From positions 88,442,076 through 88,506,075 of the forward strand of contig JAKGHH010000002.1 in assembly GCA_022828595.1 (NCBI GenBank): a stretch of 64,000 nt of DNA. Direction: 5' to 3'. The stretch is from Nelumbo lutea (Eukaryota; Streptophyta; Magnoliopsida; Proteales; Nelumbonaceae). A program made the position numbers and the translations under genes. Below are positions 1 through 12,119 of this stretch, piece by piece; the first letter of the stretch is position 1; the number at the start of each line of letters is the position of its first letter. The notes below the pieces were generated by a model. That model was not told the origin of the DNA. It did not search any database and saw only the letters and a list, made by a program, of their open reading frames with translations.

Positions 1-2
1 TG

Positions 3-140
3 TCGGCCACCACTTCTTTATTCGATCGCTCCCTCCTCGAAACGCCATGCCCCCTCAAAAAAGCCCCAACGACAAACGAACCTACAGGCGGGGCTCAAAG
101 ATCGAGAAGAAGAAAGGGTAAGGTAACTGATCCAATATGA
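3..140 (+). other. Open reading frame running in from the left edge (unidentified)
   Basis: A frame is open from the window edge for 45 codons and ends in TGA at 138-140. The stretch is more GC-rich than what follows and encodes a Ser/Thr/Pro-rich, then Arg/Lys-rich tail with an RSRRRKGK cluster, which would fit a nuclear or nucleic-acid-binding C-terminus. A possible splice donor (GGTAAG) lies near 118, so the end could also be an exon boundary. No family was recognised. It may be the end of a host gene or of a transposon protein. Confidence 0.25.
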
Positions 141-267
141 GTAATGTGAGGTGTTGTCACATGGGGTTGTCACTCCACTGTTTGAACCATGTAAAGAGGA
201 ATCTTACATTCTCCGAATTACCGACGAGCCTTGGGTGGATGCAGGAGTACCTCTATAGAAGCCTGCC

Positions 268-1532
268 TTCCTGATAGGATCAGCCCCTTTGTCAAACAAA
301 GTGAATGACCGGGGAATGCACTCTCTCTCTCATGGAAACCTAAACTACAAGTAATTGATTTTAAATTGTTGAGATTTGTTTTTGCAAAATATATTTATAT
401 AGAGATATACATATATTATAGTTTCTCAAAATGTTTGCATAAGGTTTTAATTCCTGGGATCCATGTGAAAAGAGAGTGCAACACTGCCCCTTGCAACCGA
501 GGGAGAGGTCCTCTCTTGTCGGGTAGTGTTTGATCATTAAGGGTTGAAAGGTTAAGTGTAAAACCATTGAAGGTAATACTTGATGGGCAAATCTTGCATC
601 TGCCCATAGTCCTTGGACCTTCATAAGGTGGCTGGACCCAAGGACCATTTAGTGTAAATGTTGGGTCCATTAAGAGCCCATACTAATGGACTCAAGGTTT
701 CACTGTGTTATGTAGTGAATCCGGTCAGACCTTGTAATAGAGGTTGGGATGAACTCATGTGGATGATGTGTAGATCAATGCTAGGGTCTCATGCCATACA
801 AAGAGAGACAAGCTAGCCAGCATTTAAAGGGAAAGTGAGCTATGTGACTAAATGGGCCTAAAGCCCATTTCGAACTAGGCATAAGTGAGTTAATTAAAAA
901 GGGGCGAATTCTAGTTTATAATCTGATTAGGATTAGCTAAACGATAAGGTAAGTCTTATCCATTTAAGAGTCCAAATCCAAATATCATATTTGGATCAAG
1001 AAACTCTTTTCTAATTGGATTAGGAAGTTAATCCAAAGAATGCTATAAATAGGGGCAAATTCACCAGTTTATGCACTCAGCAATTTGCAAAATCCTCCTC
1101 CAGTTCTTGCTGCCCCTACCCAGTTCGATTTCCACTTTTGGATCTGATCAAGAATAGTTCTTGATATTGTTTCTTGTTAGAAGAAACAATCTAAAGTCGT
1201 GCTCACCAGCCCCTTGTGTGATTCTTGCTGAAGAACCACTTTGCTGATCCTACCTCACTATAAGTTTCGTCATCTTCAATGGAGGCGGGTTTTGGTCACC
1301 TCTTTGGGCATGAACACCTACGTAGGGAGTTACTGTTATTCTGTATCAGGTACATCCTTACTTGCTTCCTTTTGGTTTCGGATTTGGTCCGGTTTGTTTG
1401 AAGAACAAACCTTGAAAATGCAGTTTTCTAAATTAGGGAATAGGATTCCCAGATAGGAGAAAGAAATTTTTGAAATTTCACCCAGCCACCCTGCATGGTT
1501 CGGCCATCCATATGATGGATCTCCCATCTTCA
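268..1532 (+). mobile_element. 5'-truncated copia LTR (long-LTR family)
   Basis: From about 268 the sequence matches the body of the LTRs at 19101-21059, 37986-39787 and 54911-56768: the 'gatcagcccctttgtc' block, a 'gcaaaatatatttatat' block, the 'gggagaggtcctctcttg' block and the terminal part ending in CA near 1532. The first ~500 bp of the LTR, including its TGTTAGA start, are absent and no internal domain follows. It is therefore a truncated LTR relic. Divergence from the other copies is clearly visible, so it is an old copy. Confidence 0.8.
1044..1050 (+). promoter_or_regulatory. LTR TATA box
   Basis: TATAAAT followed by AGGGGC lies at the same relative place as TATAAAT or TATAAAA in the other LTR copies of this family (20495, 56234). 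It is probably the retrotransposon promoter, now orphaned. Confidence 0.5.
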
Positions 1533-2862
1533 ACTGTAACAAAGGTTACTAAGTTTACTCTGGCAACTAGACTGCTCTATGTAGGTCATTGTGTAACAAT
1601 GGGTAGCATGGTAGTTTGAACTGTAATGTTGTCCCAAAAATTAAAGGGGTTTTTATAGTTCAGTCCACCCCTAGGGTGGAGCTAAGATTTCTAGGGTGGA
1701 TTGAATCCTGCCCGTGGATTGATGCCAAATTCACAGGCAGGATGCAATTTATAGGGGACTACTAGTAGACTAAGAGGTGACTGCAATTTCAGATTTTTGA
1801 GCAGTCCAATTATCCCAAAATTATTTTAAAATGCAAAGGGTAAAATGGACCTTTTGTCTTTTCCATCCATCCTATCAGCCTCACTTCTTATGGTTTTGAT
1901 ATATGTCACACCATAAATGAATACAACTCAAATCAATTCCATGTTATTTTCCACTTAATTCAAAAATAACATGTTTATAACCCAAAGTTTAAGTATTAGA
2001 TCAAAATACTATTACGATAATTAAGGATGACATTGAATGTTCTTTATTAATTTATTTAAGTAATGAATGATTGAATGTTTATTTTCCCATATCTTTCCCC
2101 GCATCATAGATTTTCCCTTTGATTTAAGTTAATCATGTTGATTCTAGTTAAACACATCACCTAATATAGAAATTAATAATAGGCTAATAACTAATTGTGT
2201 TAATTCAGGTTACGTAGGTTGTGTCCTGTTATTCATGCAATAAACATGTTATGTTCATGTATCGACCCATATATCTGAGTACCCCTTCCTTGATACGACA
2301 TTAACATAACACGAGAACATGAATTGATAGATAGTTCATACCCCGAACCCATAACCCCCCAAATCCTGGTGGCAACATATTTGATCTCAGGTCTTGGTTA
2401 CAAATAAACAAGAGGACATACCAACCAAGGGTAGAGCTAGGGGTGGCAACATATTTGATCTCAGGTCTTGGCCCCTCTTATGCCTTAAAAATCCCATAAT
2501 CCCCATTTATTTGCCACTAACCCAAGTTTCTGTCTTCTTTTTAATTGTGTTTTAGTTGCCATGTTATGACCAAAATACTCTCTACTCCTTTTATTCATTT
2601 CGCATTTCAAAATGTCAAGTTTTTTTTTTTTGACATTTTTCAACTGTCCAAGTCATAGTTCAATTAGCCTAATAACCCAAATAAAATGTCCAAATTGATG
2701 GCCTCCTTCTTATATTCTTTTAATCTTATCGGGATTAAATTTGGAAAAATGAACTGAAATAATGAATATAATTCATTTTTTTTAATCTTTTAACCCACTA
2801 AAATACATGTAGCTCTGTCACTAATACCAACTAAGCCACCATTAACTTGTCGAAGTCCTCAA
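1533..2862. other. Intergenic stretch without recognised gene
   Basis: No coding signal was seen. Two small structures stand out: a short inverted repeat (ATCCTGCC..GTG at 1705-1716 facing CAC..GGCAGGAT at 1732-1743) and an exact 30-bp direct repeat at 2368-2397 and 2442-2471. The rest is AT-rich single-copy-looking sequence. Confidence 0.5.
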
Positions 2863-3020
2863 CATGATTTTCAAAACCAGACCGGACTGGACAGTCAGAC
2901 TGGAAAAACTGGTAACCGGTCAGCCCCCTGGGTCCAGTTATACTATAAACCAGCAATTCCTTAAAAAAATGTTGAAAAAGTCAGAAAACTACTGACCCGG
3001 ATGGTCGAACCACTAAATGA
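2863..3020. mobile_element. Partial fold-back hAT-type MITE (CATGGTTTTYAAAACC family)
   Basis: Starts CATGATTTTCAAAACCAGACC and continues with the GGACTGG..CAGTCAGACTGGAAAAACTGG..AACCGGTCAG signature seen in the complete copies at 44479, 6680 and 63381. The matching right end (AAAACCATG) is not found within 300 bp, so this copy is truncated. The right limit is approximate. Confidence 0.6.
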
Positions 3021-4519
3021 AACCCTAGGGGGAAAGTTGGTCAATGGGATTTTGGTTTCCATTGACCAAGAATTACATGTTCATTTTTCAGATTTATGTG
3101 GGGATGAGGAAAAATTTATTTTCCTAGGTAAGTGATATCTATCTTCTAGGTGGGTAAATAACTTTCCCACGTAAGAAGAAAGTTGTTAATACTTAAATGG
3201 GACAAAAATGCCCCTTTTAATAAACGATTTTTAAGACTAAAATGTTCATTACATTATTTACCTAGAAAATAAAAGAAAATGGATAAATGCACTTACTGGG
3301 GTATGTTATGTTTTCCAAGAAAAACATACCCAGATAAAACTGCATTTATCTGGATAAATAACTTACAGAAAAGTGAACGGGGCCTAGGGTTTGAGATAAA
3401 ATCATGCACATGAGCCTCTCAAGTATTCTGTACACATGGAGCCTACATAAAATCCTTATCATAAAGAACACTTTCATGTATATTCATGATAGTTGGTAAC
3501 CTGATATGTATGATTTTGTCTCCCACCAATTAATTAAGTAGACCCGCCGGAACTGATGAAGAAGGTAAAAATAATAAGATAAGAAGGGGGTGATGAGTGG
3601 TCGCCGCCTGGACCAAAGTCACGAAACACCGAAACCAGAGAACTGGAATTCGATCGACAGAGAAAAGCCAGTTGGTCAGGAGAGAGCGTTCCGGAGGTCA
3701 GATTTTTTTTTTTCTCTTTATCTTCGAGTTTCTTTTCTAACTTTTGTTTGATGTTGGATAACCGGTGTTCGATTAATAGACTAAACGGATCCGATCTTTT
3801 ATTTAGCATTTTTTTCTGATTTTTTATTCATGCATTTTCTAGAGATTTGGTAGCATTATTTGGGTTTATTTATTCTTTTTTGTGAAATATAGTAGTGGAA
3901 ATCATGAACAAGCAGCTTGATGTTTCAAAATGGGCAAATAGATTACACGGAAAGAAGAAAAAATAATCACATAATTTGCTAATGTGGCAGGTTTTTTGTT
4001 TTCAAACACCTCCTAAGTTTTCCACTGATTCTTTCCCTTTTGTGTTTTTCTTAATTGAATGATCTTGATTTTTTTCAAGTACATGTTAGAATTTCTACTT
4101 TCATTTTCTATAATCTACATTCTCTGGTCCACTTTTGCTTCCTTTTCTACTTTATTTTACTTCATTAAGCTGCTTGCAAACAAACACATAAAAGTAAAGT
4201 TGAAATAAGAACAAATCAGAATTTACACCTCACATCATTTACACTCTAAATTTGCTCCAGGGCAAAAGTGATTGACCGCAAACAAATTTCTTCTCTATCC
4301 AGTAAAGATTAGTATTGTACTAGAATAAAAAACTCAACTCATCTTCTTAAACCATGCTCTTGCCATTGAGAAAGCATCGAAGTGATTAGTTGATTAGATG
4401 AAATTGTATTGTTTAATTTGTTTTGGAAAACGTATAGGTATAGCTGGGGTGACAACAACACAAACAGCAAAAGCAGCTGGTTCTAAGATATCATATCCAC
4501 TAAATCAAATTCAAACAAA
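3021..4519. other. Upstream region of the pseudokinase gene
   Basis: No convincing ORF on either strand. A GC-richer block at 3590-3705 ends in a possible splice donor (GGAG/GTCAG), and a possible acceptor (TATAG/GTATAG) lies just before 4441. A 5'-untranslated exon and intron for the gene at 4520 is conceivable, but only transcript data could show it. Confidence 0.3.
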
Positions 4520-5776
4520 ATGAAGGCCCAAAACCTAAAAGAGCTAATTGTTTCTCTCAAAAGCAAATCGCCTCCACTACTCACCTTCTCCAGGCAAGAG
4601 CTCGAAACTGCAACCAACAACTATGCAGAAGACAGAGATTTGGGATATAATCTCTACAGCGGAATCGATGAACAAGGTCGTTCTATTTCCGTCAAGAAGT
4701 TGTATGATAGCGAATCCATCATAAATGAAGTTGCAGTGGCATCCCAAATAACTAACCACAACAACATACTGAGACTCCTGGGTTTCTGCTTGGAAACCGA
4801 ATTCCCCACGCTCGTGTACGAAGATACAAGCAACGGACCTCTCTTCGATCACATCATCGAGGACCCATGGTTCTTCTGTTGTGTTAAGGGAAGGAAAACT
4901 GCATGCCCGAAATTGCCATGGGAGACCAGGCTAAGGGTAACAACCGAAATTGCAGACACTTTAGTCTATCTCCACACCGCTACTTCAAACCCCATCATTC
5001 ATACGTCCATAAACCCCAAGATTATTTACTTAAACAAAGACTACATCATCAAACTTTCTGGGTTCAACGATGCATTATGGATCCCCAAAGGAGAAACATT
5101 TGCAGAAACCAAGAAGACTTGGTGCTCTACTTTCACAGCTCCTGAGGCCTGGCCTAGCAGAAGGTTTACAGAGAAGAGTGATGTTTATAGCTTTGGCCTT
5201 CTTTCACTTGAGGTCTTGACTGGTACGGAAACTTTTCGTATGACCAACGAGGTATCTGGTTCTGATTTGGTAGAGGAGAGTGAAGGGGCTATTCACTTGT
5301 TTCGCCGAAACTGGAATAAGAAAGATATTGAAGTGTATTTGAAGTCGAACATCCTCAAGGAAGGAAACAAGGAGCAGCAAATGGCATTTCTGGAAGTTTC
5401 GTTGAGATGCGTGAAATCTAAGCCTGAGGAGAGGCCTACAATGACAGAAGTTGTACAGGAACTTAGACAGATTAAACAGTTGCAACCGTCTTCGTTTTCA
5501 TGTGAGGTAATGTCAATGTTCTCTACACAATTCATTTCTTTACTTCTTCTTTTTCCTTTTTCTGTTGAAATCAGAAAAGAATGGAACTTATTAGATTTGC
5601 AGAGTAGATGTTTGGCTATCTAATTATTTTTCCTTTATAGCTTGCCTTTCAATGTCTCTCTCAGGAGGAAATAGATATTGTTGCAACTTTCAGGTTTGGG
5701 TCACATAGTTTTCCTTTCAACGTTCTTTTTGTTTGGATGACAGGGAAGTTCATCAAATGGCCGTGAGGATGAATAG
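4520..5776 (+). CDS. ZRK/ZED1-like receptor-like cytoplasmic pseudokinase
   Basis: Exon 1 (4520-5506) is exactly 329 codons ending at a GAG/GTAATG donor. An acceptor at 5741-5743 (CAG) adds a phase-0 second exon (5744-5776, GSSSNGREDE and stop), giving 339 residues; without splicing the frame runs to 5623 (367 residues). The order of parts is an N-terminal leader, 'TFSRQELETATNNY', a kinase N-lobe with the lysine in 'SVKKL', 'LRLLGFCLE', 'LVYE', a C-lobe, 'EKSDVYSFGLLSLEVLTG' and 'RPTMTEVVQELRQI'. Key catalytic motifs are replaced: the glycine loop is degenerate (LGYNLYSG), HRD..N reads HTS..K (IIHTSINPKIIYL), and DFG reads SGF. This pattern and the layout fit the ZED1/RKS1 (ZRK) pseudokinases, which in Arabidopsis act as adaptors for the immune receptor ZAR1. 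There is no signal peptide or transmembrane segment, so a cytoplasmic or membrane-peripheral place is inferred. A WAK-like kinase fragment is the alternative. Family assignment is from memory of the family. Confidence 0.8.
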
Positions 5777-6679
5777 AAGCGCTATATTCTGCTTTATGAT
5801 TGTCAAAGGAAGATGGCTGTTAATAAGTTACTAGGACGTTTGTAGGAGTAGGATGGACCGAAGGAGATCATTTGTGCCCCACTTTTGAACTTCATTTTCT
5901 ATTTCTAAGTTGATCGGATGTGTTTGTTTCTTTAGTTGATACTTGATAGATCTTTATAAGTTAATGTGGAAGAAAAGAAAAGACTCTCCCTCTCTCTCAC
6001 ACACATGTTTCTTTCAAGACAAATTAAACATAATTATGCTAGGTTTGGCAGATGAGACTTAGCCAAATTACAAATCCACTCAGGGCAAGACGATTCAAAA
6101 TAATTAACCCTGATCCTTAAAACGTTGCTTAGCTAACATATGTGCCACAACATTACATTTTCTATTGAGCCACAGAGCCATAAATTTTCCTTTGCACATT
6201 GCAGCTTCTATCCCGATCCACACCATTACAAGTTTACAAATTTATGTTTCAATTCGAAATTTGGACTTGATCATATGGTGGATAACATTGATTATCATAG
6301 TGTTTGAAAGCGTGGACGTTTTTTGGGACCGATTTTTAAGAAAAAACACCTAAGACCCGCTTTTTATAAAAATAAAAAACACTTCTGCCAAACATTTTGG
6401 TCTTGCGATCCATTCAATGGTTTTATGATGGGATCATAATATCATATTATATAATGTTTAAAATATTTTTTATGGTTCTAGACATAGAAGCCCGGCTTGG
6501 CACGGCAGATGTTCTCCTCTAGTTACCGCTCTCCATGCCCAAATTTGGTATAGTTTTGGGTTAAGCCCAAAATTGTTATTCCTATATATTTCTTGTGTCT
6601 CTTGGAATTAGAGAGATGAAACATGGGAAGGCTTGGTCTGGTTCTTCAAATCAGGTGCTAACATTAATACATTATGAAG
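5777..6679. other. 3' flank of the pseudokinase gene and unassigned DNA
   Basis: The first ~250 bp may be 3' UTR of the pseudokinase transcript. Nothing further was recognised up to the fold-back element at 6680. A 62-codon frame at 6165-6353 has no recognisable content. Confidence 0.4.
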
Positions 6680-6968
6680 CACCGTTTTCGAAATCGGACC
6701 GGACCAGAAAAACCGGGAATCGGTCATGATCGGTTCCGTTTTCCTACAAACCGCTCTTTCCCTCAAAACCATTGATTTTGGTCAATAAACTGTTGAACCG
6801 GCTGGTTAATCATTTGAATCGTTCGAACGGTTTTGACCGTTTTATAATTTTTTATTTTTATTTTTTTTGTCAGAACGGACCAATCGTTCAGGTCGAACGA
6901 TCGAACTGTTCGAACTGGTAACTGGACCCCTGACCGATTCGATCACTGGTTCATTTTTAAAAACCATG
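6680..6968. mobile_element. Complete fold-back hAT-type MITE (289 bp), TSD TTATGAAG
   Basis: The left end CACCGTTTTCGAAATCGGACC and right end TTTTTAAAAACCATG are inverted copies of one another. They are flanked by a perfect 8-bp duplication TTATGAAG at 6672-6679 and 6969-6976. The interior is rich in CGGTTC/GAACCG words that can fold back. It has no coding capacity. The 8-bp duplication points to a hAT transposase acting in trans. Confidence 0.85.
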
Positions 6969-7070
6969 TTATGAAGAGAAGAGACTATATATGTTGTGTG
7001 AGCCCATGAACTATAAACTTTCAAACAAGTAGCTGACTCGTGATGACAATTTGGAAAATTTGGGAGCCTG

Positions 7071-7770
7071 TTGGTATGGGTGCAAGTTGGGGCGGGTTAG
7101 ATCAGGTCGAGGTCAACCTCAATCTAACCCAAGGTTCTGAACCCCCAACTCTAACCTGAACCCAACCTAAAATCCCTCTATCATAACCCAACCTAACCCA
7201 TTGTCAAGAGGCTATTTGATAACAGCTGAAAATACTGAAAAATTTATAGCTGAAAATTTTATAGCTTTGTCTTTTAGTGAACAAGATTTTAAAGAGGTTG
7301 GGAACTCCATAATGGCTGAAACGGATGTTGGGCAGATCATTATATCCTAATTAAAAAAGATAAGCAATAAGTCTCTCTGAGTCGAGAAAATTCATTATTA
7401 AACAGTCCCTTAAAATCTTCCAAATTCTCTTAATCATTGACTAAGAGACCAACTGAATTTTTATGGTTTACCATAATTTTTAACGGTAATTTGCTTGTTT
7501 CATGTTTATATTTGATTTTTTAGAACAAAACTGAAAAACAAAAGAAATATTTCAAAAGGTTAGAGTATACGATGAATTATAATAGTAAATACATAAAAAC
7601 CTAAAATCATGAAATCAGCAATAATAAAACACAAAGTCATAGTAGAATTTCGTTGGGTTATCAAAGAAGTCAATCCTAACCCAACCTAAAGTGAAATTGG
7701 GTTGGGCCGGTTGGCAAATTCAACCCTAACTGTAGACCCACAATTAACTCGGCCCAACCTAACCTCACTT
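7071..7770. mobile_element. Possible MITE with GGGTGCAAGTTGGG / AACCCTAA ends
   Basis: The left edge (GGGTGCAAGTTGGGGCGGGTT) and right part (GGGTTGGGCCGGTTGGCAAATTCAACCCTA near 7702-7730) are inverted-type termini resembling the GGGATGCAAAT elements at 47195 and 48220. The boundaries are loose and no target-site duplication was found. Confidence 0.35.
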
Positions 7771-8055
7771 TAAGTGTGGAAAGGTGGTGTTTTATCAAAA
7801 GTTATTGTCTCTTTTGATAAGCATGTTTCATCTTTCATTCGTTCTTGCCCTTCTAAGGGAATGTTTTGTAATGTAGATGAGAAATTGGGTGGTATGGATG
7901 AAAACACACCACACCTCAACACGGTAGTTGCTCTGAACTATGGACAAATAAGTGTGGATTGAATTACACTGCATCCCCACAAGTGTTTTACAATGTGATG
8001 AGTATGTTAGTCCACACCCTATGTTCCAATTCCATGCATCTCACCTATAACATGT

Positions 8056-8534
8056 AGGGCTATAATCGGATCAGACTTGGATCAAATGCAACAAAATCCG
8101 CATACGATTTGACTACTAAGAACCTACATCCAAATCCGATTTGAAATCTGATCAGATTTGGATTTAACTCAACTCTACTTTCAATTTTTTAACATACTAA
8201 AGTTATTATACATATAAATTCATATATAATATAATAGAATATATAGAATATAATTTTATAATTTTAAATATAATTATATAATATTTATATATTAATGTTA
8301 ATAAATATTATAATATACTCAGACTCAGATGGGTCAAACTTGACTTGAAGGGTTCAACTACTGACCTATTCAACCCGGTCAGTGGGTTACAAGTTGCATA
8401 CTTAATGCATGTGCAAACTTTTGAAGGCCATAACTTTGCACTATGATGTCCGATTGAGGTGATATTTTTTATTTTGGGTAACTTTTCAAGATCTATGTGT
8501 CCTAAGGTGTCGGGGGTGCCTTCTCCCACTATCA
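8056..8534. other. AT-rich unassigned DNA beginning with a GGGCTATAATCGGATC motif
   Basis: The start at 8056 (TAGGGCTATAATCGGATCAGAC) resembles the left end of the MITEs at 47195 and 48220, but no matching right end was found. The remainder is AT-rich with no coding signal. Confidence 0.3.
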
Positions 8535-9453
8535 AGTACTATTAAATTTGTTATAATTACTTGTGTTTTTGATCATTTTTAAAGTTATAACATGATTTTG
8601 TTATTTAATCTATTTTTTTGTTTTAGAAATAAAATATAGAATATGATTTGGCTATTAATATTTTGATATTTAAAGTGTTTAAAATTAGTTATTTAAAATA
8701 GTAATCAATTATTTAAATAAAACTACTATTTAAATTTTAAAATATTAATTATTTATTAAAATCCATAAAAATATAATTTATACTATTATTGCATAATTTT
8801 GTAAAGTATAAAATTATTATTAATTCAAATATTATGAAATCTATTATAATTATTTTTCTACTCTTAAGAATTTTTTATAAATATATTACATAATTTTGTT
8901 ATTTTAACTATTTAAAATTTAGTTATGTTAAATATTTTATTATTTAAATATTTCAGTAATATGTAAAATATGTATATTTTTTTGTTATTTGAATTTTAAT
9001 ATTTTGTTATACAACTATTCATCTCTTTTTAATATTTTTTTATTTGAATAATCCATAAAATTATAATTTATATTGTTATTACAGAATTTCAAAAAAATAT
9101 TTATTAATAATATGAATATTATTAAATCTATTATAATTATTCTTTTATATTTTTAATAAATATTTTAAAATTATTGCATAGTTTCATTATAATATTTAAA
9201 TAATTGCTAAATTTTTTAATTAAAATTTTCTTTAGATATACATAATGAAAAGTGGGAAGAGGATAAATAGGAATTATAGATAGTTAGAGATATTTTAGGA
9301 GAAAGTGGAGTATAGTTAGTCTCCTAATAAAAATAAAAGGAAAAAGGGAGATAAGCCATGTTGAGGTAAATCCATGGGCTTCTATAGGGAATCTTGCACC
9401 CTTCTAATGGAGCACAAAGAGGCCATCTGACCTGGTATAATATTAATTTAGTA
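8535..9453 (-). mobile_element. Decayed Helitron-like copy, 5'-end side intact
   Basis: This AT-rich segment is a diverged relative of 11090-11856: both carry the same series of ATTTAGTTATT / AAATTAGCTATTT / TTTATACTATTATT blocks and end in a CTGACCTGG..ATAAT..TATA block. Read on the minus strand the right end begins like the Helitron 5' terminus found at 11856 (TATACTAAATTAATATTA). Its own 3' end is not visible, so it is a truncated copy. Confidence 0.45.
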
Positions 9454-9458
9454 TATAC

Positions 9459-9540
9459 TAGTAGGGACCCATTTAATGCACGGATCTTGTTAAATGAAAT
9501 TAAAATGTAAAAAGCCCTATATATGACATTTACAATTGAG
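9459..9540 (-). mobile_element. Second Helitron 3' terminus (fragment)
   Basis: On the minus strand this reads ..CCGTGCATTAAATGGGTCCCTACTAG followed by T. It is a diverged version of the 3' end at 9715, with a damaged hairpin. The homology runs on for about 80 bp. It is adjacent to the 5' end of the previous copy, suggesting head-to-tail Helitron relics. Confidence 0.4.
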
Positions 9541-9714
9541 TCAATTCCATCTAGGAATGACAATTTTCCTTATCCCCAGCAAATACCCAACTTCCCCGAC
9601 CTGATGGGGTTGGGACATGGGGATTGCTTTGGAGAAGCGGGCATGGGGGTGGGGATTAATAGGGATTCCCGACCACAGTTGGGGTGGTGGATGGGGAATG
9701 AGGTCCCCGCCCCA

Positions 9715-11856
9715 CTAGCAGGGACCCGTGCGATGCACGGGGTTTATTAAGTGAAAGCTAAACATTGCAAAAATATAAGAGTATACAATTGCTTTATATT
9801 TTAATTTTTAAAATAATTAATAATTATTTATATTTTATATATGATTTTCAATAATTTTTTTGCAATACAAAAATAGCAATAATTAAATTCAGCTAGGATG
9901 GTTCATCAAACTAATGAAACCAACCAACCTGACCTAACTTGACTTAACTTAGTCGGTTCTAGTATTTTCTTATCAGCTTTGGTTTAGCAATTTCCTAACC
10001 CGACTAGGTCAAGTAGTTTTGGTTTGGTCATTTGTAAACCGATCAAAATCGAACCTACCTAACCATAGATATATAAATATTTTATATTTTAAATATACTT
10101 TGAATATGAAAAGTGCGAAATTCTCATATTTCTTAGTCTTAAATGTTTTATATTTTAAATTTAAATTATTTATTTATTTTTTAATAATATTGCTGTATTT
10201 TTTGTAATTTAAAATTAATTTTTTTGAGTCAATTGACCAAACTGATACAACCCGAGTTGGCTCGGGTAAACCTGTACATAGATAGGCTCAGGTTGTGCTT
10301 TTCCTCTTTTTAAACAAAAAATGACTAAACCTGAGCCTAAGCCTGTCCAGACCAATAGACCTAGATCTTGAGACCAAGCCTGAACCCCGATCTATACAAA
10401 TACCAAGTCATGCTTGGAACAGGCTTATTTAGGAAAGCCCGATCACGACCTGATGTTTAAAGCCTATGCTTGAGCTCGTGGGCTTAAAACATTGTCCAAG
10501 CGTTGGGCTACCCAGCCCATGAACATCTAGTTTCAAGTGACCAACTCCCCAATGTAACCAAGTTGATTTAGTTGGCCAAATAGCTTTCAAACGAACTGAA
10601 ATGACCCATGAACTCTCCTAATTTTGGCTAAATTCATAGTTTAGTCTCTAATAAATAGCAATAGTTTAATCTCCAATAATTATTGAGAATTTATAGAGAA
10701 AATGCACAATTAATGAAAATAAATTTATAATGAAAATACAACAAATAACTAACAAATATACAATGAATACAATAATTATGAAAATACAATAAAAACTAAA
10801 AATATATTAAATTAGTCAATAAATGGTGTAATAACCAATAATAGTTTAATCTCTAACAAATATTAATCAATAAATTATAACAAAAATATAATAAGTCAAA
10901 TAAGGGCAATAAATTAAACTTAAAAGTTAAGTAACAATACTTTAATCTCGAATAATTATTGCAAATTTTTTGTTAAATAACATAACAAAAACAGATTTTT
11001 ACATAATTATTAAAAATATATTTATCACGAATACAACAAATAATTACTGAAAATACATTAAATATTATAAAAAATATAGATAAATGTTTTAAAATTATTA
11101 TTCATTAACATTATTTTTTGAAATCTATTATATAATTTCTTTATTTAATCTACTTTTAAAAAATTGAAAATATGATTTAGTTATTAATTTTTTATACTTA
11201 ACATGTTTAAAAATTAGCTATTTACAATATTATTTAGTCATTCAAATAATATCATTATTTATATTTTAAATTACTAATTATTTGTTGAATTTAATAATCT
11301 GTAGAATTACAATTTATACTATTATTATATAACTTTGTTATAAAATTAATTCAAATATTATGAAATCTATTATAATTACACTTCTACTCGTAAGAAATTT
11401 TTTAAATTTATTACATAATTTTGTTATTTTATCTATAAAATTTAGTTATGTTAAATATTTCGTTATTTGAAATATTTAGTTACTTAAATATTTAAATAAT
11501 ATGTAAAATACTTAGATTTTTTTATTTAAATTTTATTTATTTTAAAGTTATTATGTAATATTCTATATTACGTTATATAATTATTTAGATATTATTATTA
11601 TTTTTTGTTTAAATTATTTAGTTATTGGAATATTTGAGTAACATTTTTTAGTTTAAATTTTTATTATGTAAATAACGTTTAAATAATTTATACTATTATT
11701 ATATAATTTCATTATATTATTAATTGAAATATTATGGGAGAGATAGAAGGGTGTATGGGAGAAAGAAAGAGATTTAAGGAGAGAAGAGAGAAAGGGGAAT
11801 GGGAGAAGGACAGGGCTGCTGACCTGGGACATAATTTCTTTATAATATAGTATAGA
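9715..11856 (-). mobile_element. Non-autonomous Helitron, 2.14 kb
   Basis: On the minus strand the element starts at 11856 with TCTATACTATATTATAAAG, preceded by A. It ends at 9715 with the hairpin CCCGTGCATCGCACGGG, then TCCCTGCTAG, followed by T. These are the defining Helitron ends: 5' TC, 3' hairpin plus CTRR, insertion between A and T. No Rep/helicase coding was seen. The interior is AT-rich and holds an embedded CCTAAGCCTG-type repeat at about 10265-10530. Rolling-circle transposition by a partner element in trans is the family's known mode. Confidence 0.75.
10265..10530. mobile_element. MITE-like repeat with AGGCTCAGG / CCTGAGCCTAAGCCTG words
   Basis: A block rich in AGGCTC, GAGCCTAAGCCTG and GGGCTT words that can pair with each other. 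It is related to 47797-48200. It lies inside the Helitron, so it was either carried along or inserted later. Ends and duplication were not resolved. Confidence 0.4.
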
Positions 11857-12119
11857 TATTAAATATTATACATATTAAATATATACTATTATATATATAA
11901 ACAATATTATTTATATTATATATATATAAATAATATAAAATGATATATATCAAAATATATTTAAAATATTATATATTTTTTAAAATATTTATTTATTTTT
12001 AAATACCATTAAGCAAAAAAAAGTTAGGGATTTGGGTCCTCACAAGGAACTTGTCCCCATTGGGATCAGGGTCGGAGATGGGGAATATGATCCCTGAACC
12101 CGCCCCATTTCCATTCCTA

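Larger units (their letters stand above)
9552..12119. mobile_element. AGGAATGRCAAT-type MITE split by a Helitron
   Basis: The left arm at 9552-9714 starts TAGGAATGACAATTTTCC and is rich in GGGGATTGGGG words. The right arm at 11857-12119 ends GCCCCATTTCCATTCCTA. The arms are inverted relatives and together would make an element of about 425 bp with an AT-rich centre. The Helitron at 9715-11856 sits between them. No clear target-site duplication was found at the outer ends. Confidence 0.55.

Noticed and set aside
4577..5535. Three minus-strand frames of 80-93 codons and a plus-strand 80-codon frame over the pseudokinase
   Set aside because: They are shadows of the coding strand of the pseudokinase and contain no domain.
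8200..9250. Possible organelle or AT-satellite insert
   Set aside because: The AT-rich blocks are shared with the Helitron at 9715-11856, so a transposon explanation is better. No organelle genes were seen.
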